Assembly: GCA_021401465.1 (NCBI GenBank) | Contig: JADDMT010000008.1 | Span: forward strand, 1 to 64,000 | DNA: 64,000 nucleotides | Reading direction: 5' to 3' | Source of the DNA: Teratosphaeria epicoccoides | Lineage: Eukaryota > Ascomycota > Dothideomycetes > Mycosphaerellales > Teratosphaeriaceae | Shown here: positions 45,772 through 57,590 of the stretch, one piece after another | How positions within the stretch are numbered: the first letter of the stretch is position 1 | Layout of the letters: each line of letters begins with the position of its first letter | Notes under the pieces: model-generated | Told to the model about the DNA's origin: nothing | What the model saw: only the letters and a program-made list of their open reading frames with translations | Database searches by the model: none | Program-made: the position numbers and the translations under genes

Positions 45772-48110
45772 ATGCCTTCGAAGAAAGACAGATAACAGAG
45801 GTCACGTTCCGCGTCATCTAGCGGCACTTCGAATTACGATCTAGCGAATGATTTAGAAGACCTGCCAAGCAACAATAGCGATAGTGTAGACGACAGTAAC
45901 GAGGAGATAGCTAACTAGGAGCATGAGGATTTTATAGTGCCTAAAGCCTATACAAAGGCGACTAATATAAGAAGCTACCTACATATAGCGGCTATGCTAA
46001 CATGCATACAGATGACAACGTACTAGTCACGAAGAGACTAGACGCATAAGCGGTCATCCTTACCGCTAAGGCGGAATCGGCCGTACAAGAGGCTTTAGTC
46101 ATTATCTCGCGACGCGCGACGAGATAGTAGCAAACCTGAGAATAATAGGGTAAAGACATAGCAGCCAAGCATCTGTTGAGGCTATTATAATAGCCGACCT
46201 ACTAATCATAGGAGCAACGGCAACAGTCAAAACTACCGTAATAGCGAGTCTCGTAGCCGCTAGGGCAATAGTAGTAGTCAAAGTCAGTCTAGGAGCTAGT
46301 CGAGTAGCCGTTAAGGCCATAACAGTAGCTAGACTACAAACTCTGACTAAGGATACAACTACTCTAGCAGCGAAGATATACGTAGTAGCCCTCCTGTGCA
46401 TAAAGACAAGTTAATCGAGCCTTTGCTTGTTAAAGTCTAAGAACTCTTGTAGATAGACGCTTCACAAGGGCGGAAGGGCATTTCTGTGCTATACCCTACA
46501 GCTCCTACTTACTAGCCGAGTTGTAAGCATATTGCAATTAACTAGTAGCTCGTGGCGCATGATATGCTAGGGATGAAAGGTCGAGTTAGCTCGAGGCTAG
46601 ACGACGTAGATTTAGATACTATAAGTACCTGCGTAGGTCCTATGAGGAGGTGCTAATGTTAGGGGCGTAGATAAGGCAGAGGTTACGTTAGTGTCGTAAC
46701 AACTACACGAATAGGGTCAGAGAAGCTATACTCGCATAGTCTAGCAAGGTAGACAATAAGCAGGGTTTAAAGGACTAGGCTACGGACATGTTAATAGAAA
46801 GCAGATTCAAATGCGAAAACGAAGAAGAGGTAAGGAGAGAAGGCTTAGATGTCGTCGAAAGCGCTAACATGTCATAGGACTAGAGGTTTCTAAGCCCGCT
46901 CGTGATCTTTTGTATGAAGAAAGCGTTCTTCTAGTTTAATTAGAAACTAGCATGGAATCCTTTAGAGTCACGCGAGGTAAACGCTTTCATGTTAAACAGC
47001 GTGTATGCTACTATTACATACCTACTAGCCTAGATCAGAAATGGCCCTTCGGAGTTCAAGACAAAGGCTAGCAAGACGAGATAGGTTCCGGTTAGCAGTG
47101 TCGATATCGATGATATCTTCAAGGGGAAGAAGAAGTATTAGGAAGAGCTCGATGCTAACAGACAGGAGGTCATTATAGCGACTATCACGGCACGTATATT
47201 AGGGGGGGAGGACGAAGGCAAGACAGTACTACTAGTGTAGGCGGCGCTAGCTATTAAGAAGGATCGCGGCATGACAGGCTTAGAGAGGGAATACGAGGAC
47301 TTGCGGAGGCGAAAGGCGCTACGCAAGAATAGTACAGGGGAGACATCGTCAAGAGGGCCTATGCTAACTTCTACTAGGTCGTACGCAATTGTTAGGTTAG
47401 CGTAGTATTAGCCTAACACGACGATCAAGCCAGGCCTTAATGTTATTAATAGTAGGCGTTCGCAAGCATGTAGCGGATGTTTAAGCGGACACTAACAGAG
47501 GGAGCAAGGGCCATAATAGCAGAAGGGCAAATGTTAGTGACTATGGCAGTAAGGCAAGCGATTATGATAGTGACGACTAGCCGATGCAGGGACTAGAGGA
47601 GCCATTGTCGCGGGACACCCTGCATAACAGTGTCATGACAACGAGGTTAGTTTCTCGTCTAACATTACGGCCATGATTGCTAACATGTACTTGTCTAGTA
47701 TGAAAGCTACTATAGTCGATAAGCCTCGACCTAGACACACGCAAGATGAAAGGTTAGTAGCCTTAGCGCGTCGTGAGGGCTAGCTATCACTAACAAGGCG
47801 GAAGTAGCGAGAGGCCTAAGCTACGGAGTAGGCGGTTAATCGTGACTAGTATAGACAAGCGGTATAGGCGAGAGGACTTATGTATTAACTAAACCGTGCT
47901 AATAACGGATAAACGCTAGTGCGGCTCTAGCGATAGGCGAAACGCAAAGACTTACTAACACATAGTAAGTACGATTATTGACTCTACGCATCGGCGCAGT
48001 TAATGACGATAGCTATAGGACACGAAGCTCGACCGCGAAGGACAAAGACTAAGGCGATAGTAGGAGCTAAGCTTTGCTAAAGGCAGAGGCAAAAAATGCT
48101 AGGTAAGTGT
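45772..48110 (+). pseudogene. Unrecognised plus-strand pseudogene(s), Ser/Arg/Asn-rich then helical
   Basis: ATG at 45772 begins MPSKKDR. An acidic Ser/Asp stretch and a long Ser/Arg/Asn/Gln low-complexity region (to about 46,390) follow. After a frame change near 46,650, a coherent helical part includes FKCENEEEVRREGLDVVESA, VNAFMLNSVYATITYLLA and KKDRGMTGLEREYEDLRRRK (to about 47,470). A further coherent stretch with RRTKTKAIVGAKL ends near 48,100. Whether this is one gene or two is unclear. Gene family unknown. Stops are mostly TAG. Confidence 0.4.
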
Positions 48111-49054
48111 GCTAGTAGTATACTAGCGTTATACTACTAACATACTGCTAGCACTTCGATATTAATAGGAGGTACTAGCGGTAGTTTAGTAGCCACGTAG
48201 TATACATTAGCTGACGATTATGATGTAGCATAGCATGCGCTCTACTTGATTAGTGTGATCTTATAAGCAACTAGTCGAACGTTGTAGAGAAGGTAGAGGA
48301 TACGCTCGACGACTCTAAGTTAAGGGATAGTTAGTTATAGTAGCATACTACATTCACGGACTCGACCTTGTCAGAGTAGATCAAGGGCTATAGCGACAAG
48401 GTCTTTAATGATGCGACCTTCAAGAAGCTACAGGAGGGGCGAAATAGTAGCGCTTTAGGAAAGTCGGTAGTAGTGAAGGTAAGCTAGTAGAATGGAATAG
48501 AGGATAAGGGCGAGTAGAAGATTCATGTGTAAGGGCCGATATAGGATGTGTGGATAGTGTGTAGTAGCTATGCATTTGTTACTAGCTATACTGATTAAGG
48601 TCTTCGGGCGTAAGGCGCAAGTCAGATATAGCAGCTTGCTTGAATTCAAGAGGCGTCGTAAGAGCTGCGTTTAAGCTGTATATGTGTTTAGTGTTAGCAA
48701 ATCTGCTTAATTCGCGTTATACATCAGGTCTAGTGTAAATAGTAAAAGAGCATAGTACGACAATAACGAGATGTATAGTATTAACTAAAATCATGACTTT
48801 AACATCTATTACATGCAAATTGTTTTGATTCGAGTAGCTCGGCTTACGTGCCCGAGCTACTTGCCGCTAGTATACTGCTAGCAGTAAGTTACTTACTAGT
48901 AGCACTCTTGCACTGTAAGCTACTCGCGTCTACGACACGAGTAGCTCAGGAGGGGCTAAGTTTCTCGGGGGTACATACGAGCAGGCTAAGTTAGACAAGT
49001 AGGTAAGTAAGCTCAGTAACACAAGTTACTCGGTCTACTTAGGGCCTTGGTTTT
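48111..49054. other. Non-coding stretch with inverted repeats
   Basis: Contains CTAGTATACTACTAGC-like motifs (48112-48155, 48873-48892). It also has a hairpin at about 48830-48866 (GAGTAGCTCGG paired with CCGAGCTACTTG) and a further GAGTAGCTC copy at about 48941. No gene was seen. Confidence 0.5.
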
Positions 49055-50550
49055 CGAGACGTTGTCGCTAACCTTAATTTCGGCCCTAGCCTTCTTCTTC
49101 TTCTTAGACAGTAGCGTCAAGGCGACGTAGGCGGCGGCGCTACAATGTGTTAGCTATACGCACGCGACAGGATTCGAGTAAGTAACTTACGGCTTAGTCC
49201 TTAGGACTAGCTTAGAGGCAGGCTGTCTCTCGGTATGGCGCTAGGGCGTAGCCTTAGTAGCAGGAGCGGTAAATTGCTTGATGACCTTCTTGCGGATCAT
49301 CTGCGTCTTAAAGTCATCGTTAATAGAGGCAAGGGCCCCGAGTTGCTAACGCTAACAGCTAGTCGAATATTTCTCGACGCTAACGTTAGCCTAGCGGAGA
49401 AAGTCAGCATTTATACTTAGAGGGTACCTACACTATATGCGTACTATAGCGAAGGTCTCGACCCTAACAGTTAGCACCTTCAAGATCTTCTAGACTAAGT
49501 CTGCGATTAGACCTAGACAAACGTTTTTGCCTGTTAGTAGAGAGTCGAAGCGAACACTACTATGAGAATAGTTAGCAGTCGCGGTAAAGCACGAGAGGGC
49601 GCTAAGCAGGTAGGCGAGTGCCTCGCGGTACTTAGCCTATAGCCTGTTTATAGTTAGAGTACCTTCGGCAATCCCCTTGTCGCGCGTACTCTAGAAGTTA
49701 TCGATGTTATGGCAGAGCTAGTTGTACTCGCTATACACCTCTTTAGGGAGGTCTTAGCATTTTTGATGCTTGCTATTACAGTTGACATAATTGTAGTAGA
49801 CACTGCCCTTATTAAATCCGCTGACGTAGATCTCGGCTACGCTTCGGTTAGTACAAGTCACGCATACCTCGCAGGTAGGGGACGCCTTACTAACACGCGG
49901 AGGAGAGATGTGTGTAGCTTGGCTACTAAGGTTGTTAAGGCATTGTCGACACAAGCGACGATCGTAGGCAGAGCAAGTAGCGTCGAACTTAGTCTGCAGT
50001 ATATAAGCTATTATAGCTAAGACAGGTTAATTGATCTTGATTAATTGATTGAAGAAGAAGAAGCTCTAGTACAGACCCGCAGACATAGCAAGGCGCAAGC
50101 TAAGCGAAATAGGAGCGGAGGTTAATGTTAGTGTCTTAGAACAGGAAGTTTAGGAAAGCGACGAGGTTTTTATACCCTCTAACAGCCCCCCTGTTGCCTA
50201 CTGCAACCGTTAAGCTAGTAACTCGAACTACATGCGCAGAGTACCTACCTTTAGTTAACTTACAAGGGGACCGAATAATGCAATAACAGATAACGCGGCT
50301 GTCACGCATGTGCGCTAACTACACTCGTGCTAGCCTACTAGCATGAAAATGTAGCGAGGCCCGCGCTAGGAGCGCGCTCCTGCCGTTTCGAGCGGCGCGC
50401 GTAGAGCGTCCGCGCACTTTCCTACTACCCTAAGGTTCTATGACATGTTCTTCATAGTCACGACTAAATAGGGACAGCTAAGCTACTTAGCGAGGCTAGC
50501 GCGCATGCTCGCCCCATAATTTCAAGGATTAACTAAAGTACATGCTCGTA
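49055..50550 (-). pseudogene. Family A accessory ORF, copy A2 (truncated)
   Basis: Inverted counterpart of 20350-21450, with its start at about 50,020. It preserves an N-terminal run of 66 codons free of stops (49754-49954) containing CEVCVTC and CNSKHQKC pairs. Similarity to copy A1 ends near 49,055, so its C-terminal part is missing. The conserved TATA element sits at about 50169-50176. Confidence 0.55.
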
Positions 50551-50809
50551 GTGTCCTAATATCTCGATCTGCATGTAAAGCGAAGGTATTACGAAGCTGC
50601 CTAATATGTGACAGGTTAAAACCTGCCCGAGTTAGTAGCCTCTGCCCTGCATTCGCTGCGAAGGTGTTAAGGTATGCGCATGACACATGTTATGTAGGCT
50701 ATCTACCTATTTACCCTTACGCGGTATAAGCGTGCTACATCCTGTACCCTATACGTTCCGCGTGCATTACTTAGTAAGGCTAGGGACATCCTCATAGGAG
50801 GAGGGGCAG

Positions 50810-51170
50810 TGATACGGTTAATACTAGGGGGCTATTAGAACCGCATAGGTTCTAATGCCTGCCCTTAGCATGTAGTAACCCTGCTACATATAGCAAGGGG
50901 GTCCTTCGTACATACGTTAGCTTGTATGTTGTCTAAGTAGGATCAGTTGTCGACGTAGGACGCCCCTACGTTGCTAACCCTACGGTACCCCTACGGGGTT
51001 AGGCTCGGACATGCTTTCCCTAATTAAGGAGCGTCGGGGGTTATAAGCACCCTTAGCGCTACCTCTGCGATAAGCAGAAAGCAGCGCTGTCTTGTACCTA
51101 CTAAAAGGTCGGATTACTCTGTCACACTACGAGATATTTTCTATATCATATAGCATATACATCTATATTA
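50810..51170 (+). repeat. LTR of gypsy family A, copy A2 (3' LTR)
   Basis: 361 bp, reading TGATACGGTTAATAC...CTATATTA on the plus strand, opposite to the three other family A LTRs. Sequence left of it matches the interior of A1. Right of it the A3 RT remnant begins abruptly. Confidence 0.82.
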
Positions 51171-53709
51171 GTTCGCGTATAGAGCGAACTTACGGAGCTA
51201 TTCGAGTACTATCCTTAGGTGCCGAATATGCTCCTCCTTCGAGTCAGAGTAGACTAGTATATCGTCTAAATATACTACGTAGCAGGTGTTAACGAGGCTA
51301 GCTAGGGCCCGGTTAATATATGCTTAGAACGTTACTAGTACGTTAGTCAAGCTAAATAGCATCACTATATACTTAAAGTGTCTATACTACGTTTAGAATG
51401 CAGTCTTCTACTTGTCGCCCTTTCGGATTAGTATCTAGTAGTAGGCGTCCTTCAAGTTAATAGACAAGAAGATGGCGGCGTGACTAAGGTAGTCAAGCGT
51501 CTCGCTAATAAGTAGTAGGGGGCAGCGGTTTTTCTAGGTTACCGCGTTAAGGCCCCTATAGTTAACGTATAGGCGGAGCGTGTTGTCCTTCTTTAGGACG
51601 AACATGACTAACGCTCTAGCCTCGCTGTCGCTTCGTCAGATCTACGCGTTCCTTTGCGCCTTGTAGAGGTAGTCTCGAAGTGTTTTGAGCTATAATTCTA
51701 ACATAGGGTATAGAGGTTAATGCGGAGGATTGTAACCCTCCTTAAGGTTAATCGCATGTTCCGCGTCTAGGGCCTAGGCATAGGCTGTAGCCTCTACGTC
51801 GAAAATATCGGCGTATTCCTCTAACTTAGGCGGAAGGGTAACGTCTTCCTTGACATTCTGTATGCAGACTACATACACGCATTAGACCTTCTTCATGTCC
51901 TTGTAGAAGCTATGTATGTCACTTATCTGTACCGCAGGAACTTCGCCTATAGAGCCGTAGAACTAGTTGTTAGTAGCTCTATTAACAATGACTCCCTACT
52001 TGTGGCGCTAAGGGCGGCCGAGTAGGAGCTCCTTATTAGGAACGTCTTTAGCGTAGAAGACTTCGTTAGTCTCGCGCACTTCTCCTGAGGAGTCCGCGAG
52101 TTAGAGGCGCATGTTATACGCGCCTTAAGCCGCTACGCCTTCGCCCCAAAAGGACTTCATAGTAGGCAGCAGGGCTCCTAGGATTAGCTTTAAACCGAGC
52201 TGTACGATTACCCTCTAGGGTATCATGTTAACCTCCGCAAGGTCATCTAACATATAGTCTACTAGCTCAAGCGAGCTATTAACTCGGACCGCACCGGATA
52301 GGCGCTAGGCAGGCCACGAGTCTACACTATTAGTAACAGACAGCTTAGATACCCGCGGTAGCTATTCGGTTGTCTCGGGCTTGTCCTTCTTTCGCCTCCT
52401 CTCTAGGGAGGTTTCAGACACCTTGCTTACCTTCTTCCTATCACTTCGTTTAGGATAGCAAGCCGCCTAGTAGTCCCTCGCTCTACAGATGTAGCAGCTA
52501 CTCGGAGGCTTCTTGCTACTGTCTTTTGGCTTAGAGGGCTTGCTCCTCTAGAATAAACTACCGCGTTAGGCGTGACCCCTAGGGCGCTTATAATAGCGGC
52601 CCTTTAGTAGGTCCTCAGGACTTAAACGCTTGTTATCCTTACCGCCCGATTTTCTATTTCGCTTCAAGGGGATTTCCATACGTGTCGCAAGGGACACGAG
52701 GTCTTGCCGAGTTGTCGGAAGTTCATGAAAAGTCATGATTGTGTTCTGAAGATTGTCATCAAGTTTGACAAGCAAGTACCGCATGCGTTACGTCTTAGTA
52801 TAGGGTAGCATCTGTCCCTCGAGTATAACGAGGTAGGTAGCAAAGCTAGAGGTTATTTGTCCCTTCCCCTACTTAGCCTTCTTGTACTTGACAGACATAG
52901 TAAGGGCGCGATTCCCTAGATCCTCGACCTAGTCGACATAGAACTAGCGAAAGTCCGCCTACATATACGTTCTGTTATAGACCTGCATAAGGTTATACCG
53001 CTCATGCTAGTTGTTACGAGGTTCCTTATCCTCTTCGAGCTATATTACACTAAAGGCGACTTATTCGCCCTCTGTGGAATATCCATGTAGGTTAAGCATA
53101 AAAACTGCCTTACACGCCTGCAAGAAAGTTCGAGCCTCCTTCAAGGTGTCTCCCTTAAACGGCTTCAGGTTACGTGCGTTATGACTACCTCCTAGTTAGC
53201 CTACTATGGCCCCGAATTTAGGCACTAGGTTCGCAGGCATAAACGGAGGGTCTACGCCTCCTAGTAAGTTGTCTTCGCGGGTCCCTAGCGTGAAATCTCG
53301 CTAGATTTCTTCGTCTGCTAGTTCATTAGTACTACTTATAGCGACGTCTTTATCGTCCTCGCTGTTGTCGCTACTAGAAGTAGTGCGGCTCTAGCTCTAG
53401 TTCGCAAGGCAGTTCGCGACCTAATCGACAATCATAGCTACAAGGGCTAGGTTAATAGTCAGGGTTTACTACGGTCCCTATGCAGGGGGTCTATTACCTT
53501 GTCTGCCGTATAATTAGCCTCTAGCGGAACTGTCGCTCGATGTAGTGTCGCTCGTAGCGGGTACTTCTGCAGGCTAGTTACTTAGGCTAGCTTCGCCATT
53601 GCGGGCGCTTAGGATGGCGCTTACTACGCGTTAGTTGCGAGTTCGTAGTACTCTAGACATATCGTAGTATTCTCTGCTAGACTACAAAGCAGGGGGGAGA
53701 AAGCAGAAC
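51171..53709 (-). pseudogene. Family A gypsy gag, protease and partial RT (copy A3)
   Basis: Minus strand from the 5' LTR at 53710. gag has the block LVPKFGAIVG and LKPFKGDTLKEARTFLQACK near 53,200-53,080, the stop-free run 52566-52784 (MRYLLVKLDDNLQNTIMTFH), and a knuckle-like Cys segment CYICRARDY..ACYP near 52,460-52,500. A retropepsin region follows around 52,100-52,300, then RT with VMFVLKKDNTLRLYVNYRG (about 51,550-51,610) and VVYLDDILVYSDSKEEHIR (about 51,220-51,280). The RT is cut at 51171, where the A2 LTR begins. Confidence 0.78.
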
Positions 53710-54069
53710 TAATATAGATGTATATGCTATATGATATGAAAATATCTCGTAGTATGACAGAGTAATCCGAACTTTTAGTAGGTACAAGATAGCGCTGCTT
53801 TCTGCTTATTGCAGAGGTAGCGCTAAGGGTGCTTATAACCCCTGACGCTCCTTAATTAGGGAAAGCATGTCTGAGCCTAACCCCGCAGGGGTACTGTAGG
53901 GTTAGCAACGTAGAGGCGTCCTATGTTGACAACTGATCCTACTTAGACGACATACAAGCTAACGTATGTACGAAGGACCCCCTTGCTATGTGTAGTAGGG
54001 TCACTACATGCTAAGGGCGGGCATCGGAACCTATGCGGCTCTAATGGCCCCCTAGTATCAACTGTATCA
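53710..54069 (-). repeat. LTR of gypsy family A, copy A3 (5' LTR)
   Basis: 360 bp, TAATATAG...CTGTATCA on the plus strand. On its right it abuts B3 in mid-RT without intervening sequence. Confidence 0.85.
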
Positions 54070-57000
54070 CGTGAGTCCTATGCTCTTTGATCGTCCGGGA
54101 GTAGACAAGGATGTCGTCTAGGTATATAACTACAAAGACGTCAAGGTACTCTCGTAGCATGTTGTTAATAAATGCCTGCTATGTAGCTAGGGCATTTGTT
54201 AACCTAAATGGCATGACTATGTACTCGTAGTGTCCGAACCTAGTTTAGAACGTAGTCTTCTATTCTTCGCCTTCCTTAATTCAAATTCAGTTATATACTC
54301 TAGGTATATCGAACTTCGAGAACTACATTACTCCTTGTAGGTAGTCCTGTAATTCCGAGAGTAAAGGAAGCAGATAACTATTCTTTATCGTGATGTTGTT
54401 TAATCTACAATAATCTACGTAGAGTCGCTAGTTATCTTCCCCCTTAGGCACAAACAGGATTAGATATCTAGCTAGGGACTACGACTCGCGGATGAAGCCT
54501 TTCCGGAGGTTATCTTCTAGGTATTTCCGGAGAATCTCTAGTTTCGCTACTAATAATAGGCGAGCTGATTACTTCGTTAGTGTCTTGCTAGGGAGTAAGG
54601 GTATCCTGTAGTCCTACTCCTAGTGTTCTGGCAGAGCTTCTTAGTTAGGTTCTTCCTTGAAAAGAGTAGCGAACTCTTTATACTTATCAGGAACTATGAA
54701 TTCGACCCTGACTTCTATTTGCGTCGCTTTAACCTATAGGACATGCACTTCCTGTTCTGGATCCTTAATGGCAGCTACTATCTCGCTTGAAGTCATAACA
54801 CATATTTCGATCTTGCCTAGTACGTCGTACACTACAGGTAGAGGTATCGATCTTGAGAGTTCCGGGAACTAGATCCTCTTATTCTTCTAGTTAATATAGG
54901 GGTTAGCGTTTCTTAGCCATAGTAACCCTAGTACTACATCCGAGCCTAGTAACTCTGTGATGTCGAACTAGAGCATCTCTTAGTAGCATCCTATCCGCAG
55001 AGGCATTATCTCGGTTTCTTCGTCAACTATTCCTTAGTTGTACGTAACCGGCTTTCTGTTAATCGCTTGTAGCGAGAAAGCATTCGTCTTCGCCTGTAGC
55101 TTTATCCTAGCTGTCCTGGCGAACTTAGGCGTCATGAAGATTCTAGTATATCCTGAATCTATTAAGGCCCTAGCTAGCGTCTCGTCGATATGCACCTATA
55201 CTCTAAGGTTATTCGCGTATCTAGCGCCGATCGCGGCACATTGTTGCAGCCCTGTCTAGTCTGTCTGTAGGTCTAATTCTAGCGGACCTTGTCGTTTCCC
55301 GAATAACTGTCCTCTCGGACTAGTTTAGGGATCGTATAGTCTCGGCTTCTTCTCTAAGCGTTACCATTTTCTAGCCTAAGAGGTCGTTCTTGCTCTTAGC
55401 CTTACTGTTCCTGCGCGTTTCTTGCGTACTCTATCTTTAAGTAGTAGACTCGGAGTCGTAGCGCTTATGGAATCTAAATACCTTCGTAGGTCAGGTAGCC
55501 TCCCTAGGGCGTAAACTCTACCCTAAACAGTATAATTTTTTAGACAACTTTCTGATGCGCGTGAGGTTAAGCTACTACCGGTAGTCTCCTTAGGTGTCGT
55601 TGCATACAGTCGGCTAGTTCGTCATACTAAAGCTAGTTAACGTGTTGTACTCTATTAATCTATAGGCAAGCCTAAGCCTACTAGTTCTGTATGATTCGGA
55701 TAATATTAAGCCTAATGTCATGCAGCGGCATAGCCTATCGCTCTATGCTCTCGTCTTCCTTAGAATCAGGAATGACAGCTTCGACAATCTCGTAGTTATT
55801 GTCTAAACCTTCTTCTTCTTCTTCTAGCTCCTGTTGCCTTAGGACTATCGTACTAGAAGGTGTACCTCTTAGCGCACAGATCGACTATGCCTTGTTTTAG
55901 CTAGGGTACTATCCGGAACTATCTTTATCACTTATGTGAATTCGACAATCGTCGTCGTAGCACGCAGTCTAAGTAAGTGCAGCATGGTCCGGTTCTTGAG
56001 TAGCGGCGGCCTTTTGCTAAGGCGCCGTTATAGTCGCGCGAGCCTGCTCTATCCTAGGCAGTTCTTGTCGTTACCTCTTAGCAAAACACTCGCAGGCAAA
56101 GTGTCCTTTCTTTCCACAGTTGTGGCACTCGAGATTACTCTTGTCGAATGGCTTCTTCAGACTATTCTAGGGAGGAGAGCCCTTCCGCGGCTTTCCTTAG
56201 GGTCTATTCCTTAGACGCCCCTTAGTCGCATCTAACTCCATAGGTTAGAGACCGTAGTAATCGCTTCGCCATTTTAGTGCTAATCGTTAGACCTTATAGT
56301 TAGCCTGTGCTAGCTTGCGATTTCCATGTTGTCGTTCTTGCTGTTGTTCCTAGATGCGATTATCGATTCTAATCGCGAGATCGCTTATTTCCTTGAATGT
56401 CGTTAGCTAATCTCCTCAGGCAATTTCGTCTTTAACTGTCTCCTTTAGTCCCTAGTAGAACTAAGCGGCTAAAGCATTATCATTCTAGTCGACTTAAGCA
56501 GAGAGGGTCTAAAAGTCCGCGTAGTACTTAATAGCAGAACCCTTCTGCTAGATTCCTAGGAGAGCTCTCTTAGCCTCTTGTTGCTTATTACTAAGCCTAA
56601 ACGCTTCGCGTAATGCCTTAAACAAAGACTTGTCTAAGTTAAGAATCTCCCTAGTTGTCGTCTTCCTGGCTTCGACATTGCTGACGTGATCTAGATAATC
56701 TGTCAGATGAGGCTAGATAAACTCGAACGCTAGTCCCTTTAGGTAAGAGACAATGTACATCATTCGCTTATAATATGTTGTAAACCGTTCTATATCTACG
56801 TTAAATGCTAACTAGCATTATAGGATAAACATCTTAACCTAAGATCGTTGTCCTGTGAACTCTGTAGGGCTTCCTATCTTGAAGCCGTTATTGCCGTGTC
56901 TATTCCCGGTAGTTAAACCTGCGACAGATGCTAGAGCCATCTCGCTAAGGTGAATAGATTCGAGCTACTATGTAATTTGAGGTATAGCGGCAACTTGTTC

Positions 57001-57119
57001 TTGTAGTGTTAGTTAATTGTTGCTAGAAGTTAAACTAACAGCTAAAGAACTACTTAACATAGGCGTATGTTAAGCGCTCGACGAGTCCCCTGATACTTCC
57101 TTAGAAGTAGTACTTAAAA
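54070..57119 (-). pseudogene. Family B gypsy gag-pol remnant (copy B3)
   Basis: Minus strand. gag is from about 57,020 to 55,750, with a Cys-rich knuckle region near 56,090-56,140. Protease is near 55,100-55,200 and the RT 5' half runs down to 54070. It aligns with the gag/RT half of B1 (35,605-38,658). The rest of pol is missing. Confidence 0.8.
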
Positions 57120-57590
57120 TGTCATAAGGGTAGGTACTAATAGCAGGAAGGTAACTAGGTATTAGACTCGTAGAGCTATGAAGAATATCGACAATAGCAG
57201 TTAACCTTGTAACTAACTATCCCCTAGGGAAAGGGAATTAAATTAAGCACGAAGCTCCTAACTGCCTATCCTGAAGCTATCCCTATATACTAGAGAGGCA
57301 GAGCAGCTCTGTTAGATCTGTTAACAGACCTAACAGATCCGTGTCTATAGATCTATAGACTAACCCTACAGATCTAAGGGTCTATCATCCTATGACAGAT
57401 CCCTTCTTCCTTACAGGCCTGTAGATCTGTAGACTAACCCTACAGATCCGGGGATCTATCCTCACGTGATAGATCCTTTCTCCTATAACTATGCCTATAA
57501 CTTATAGTACTCCTATGACTATACCTATGACTCATAGTACTTAGGACCCTCATGATCCTGAAACCTATAGTACTCTTGACGCTTATGACA
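57120..57590 (-). repeat. LTR of B3 (5' LTR)
   Basis: 471 bp, TGTCATAAGGG...CTTATGACA. It lies inside the family A gag remnant to its right, interrupting A4. Confidence 0.87.

Noticed and set aside
46102..46401. 99-codon minus-strand frame
   Set aside because: It is the shadow of the Ser/Arg/Asn-rich plus-strand pseudogene; its Ala/Thr/Val-rich composition follows from the repetitive codons on the other strand.
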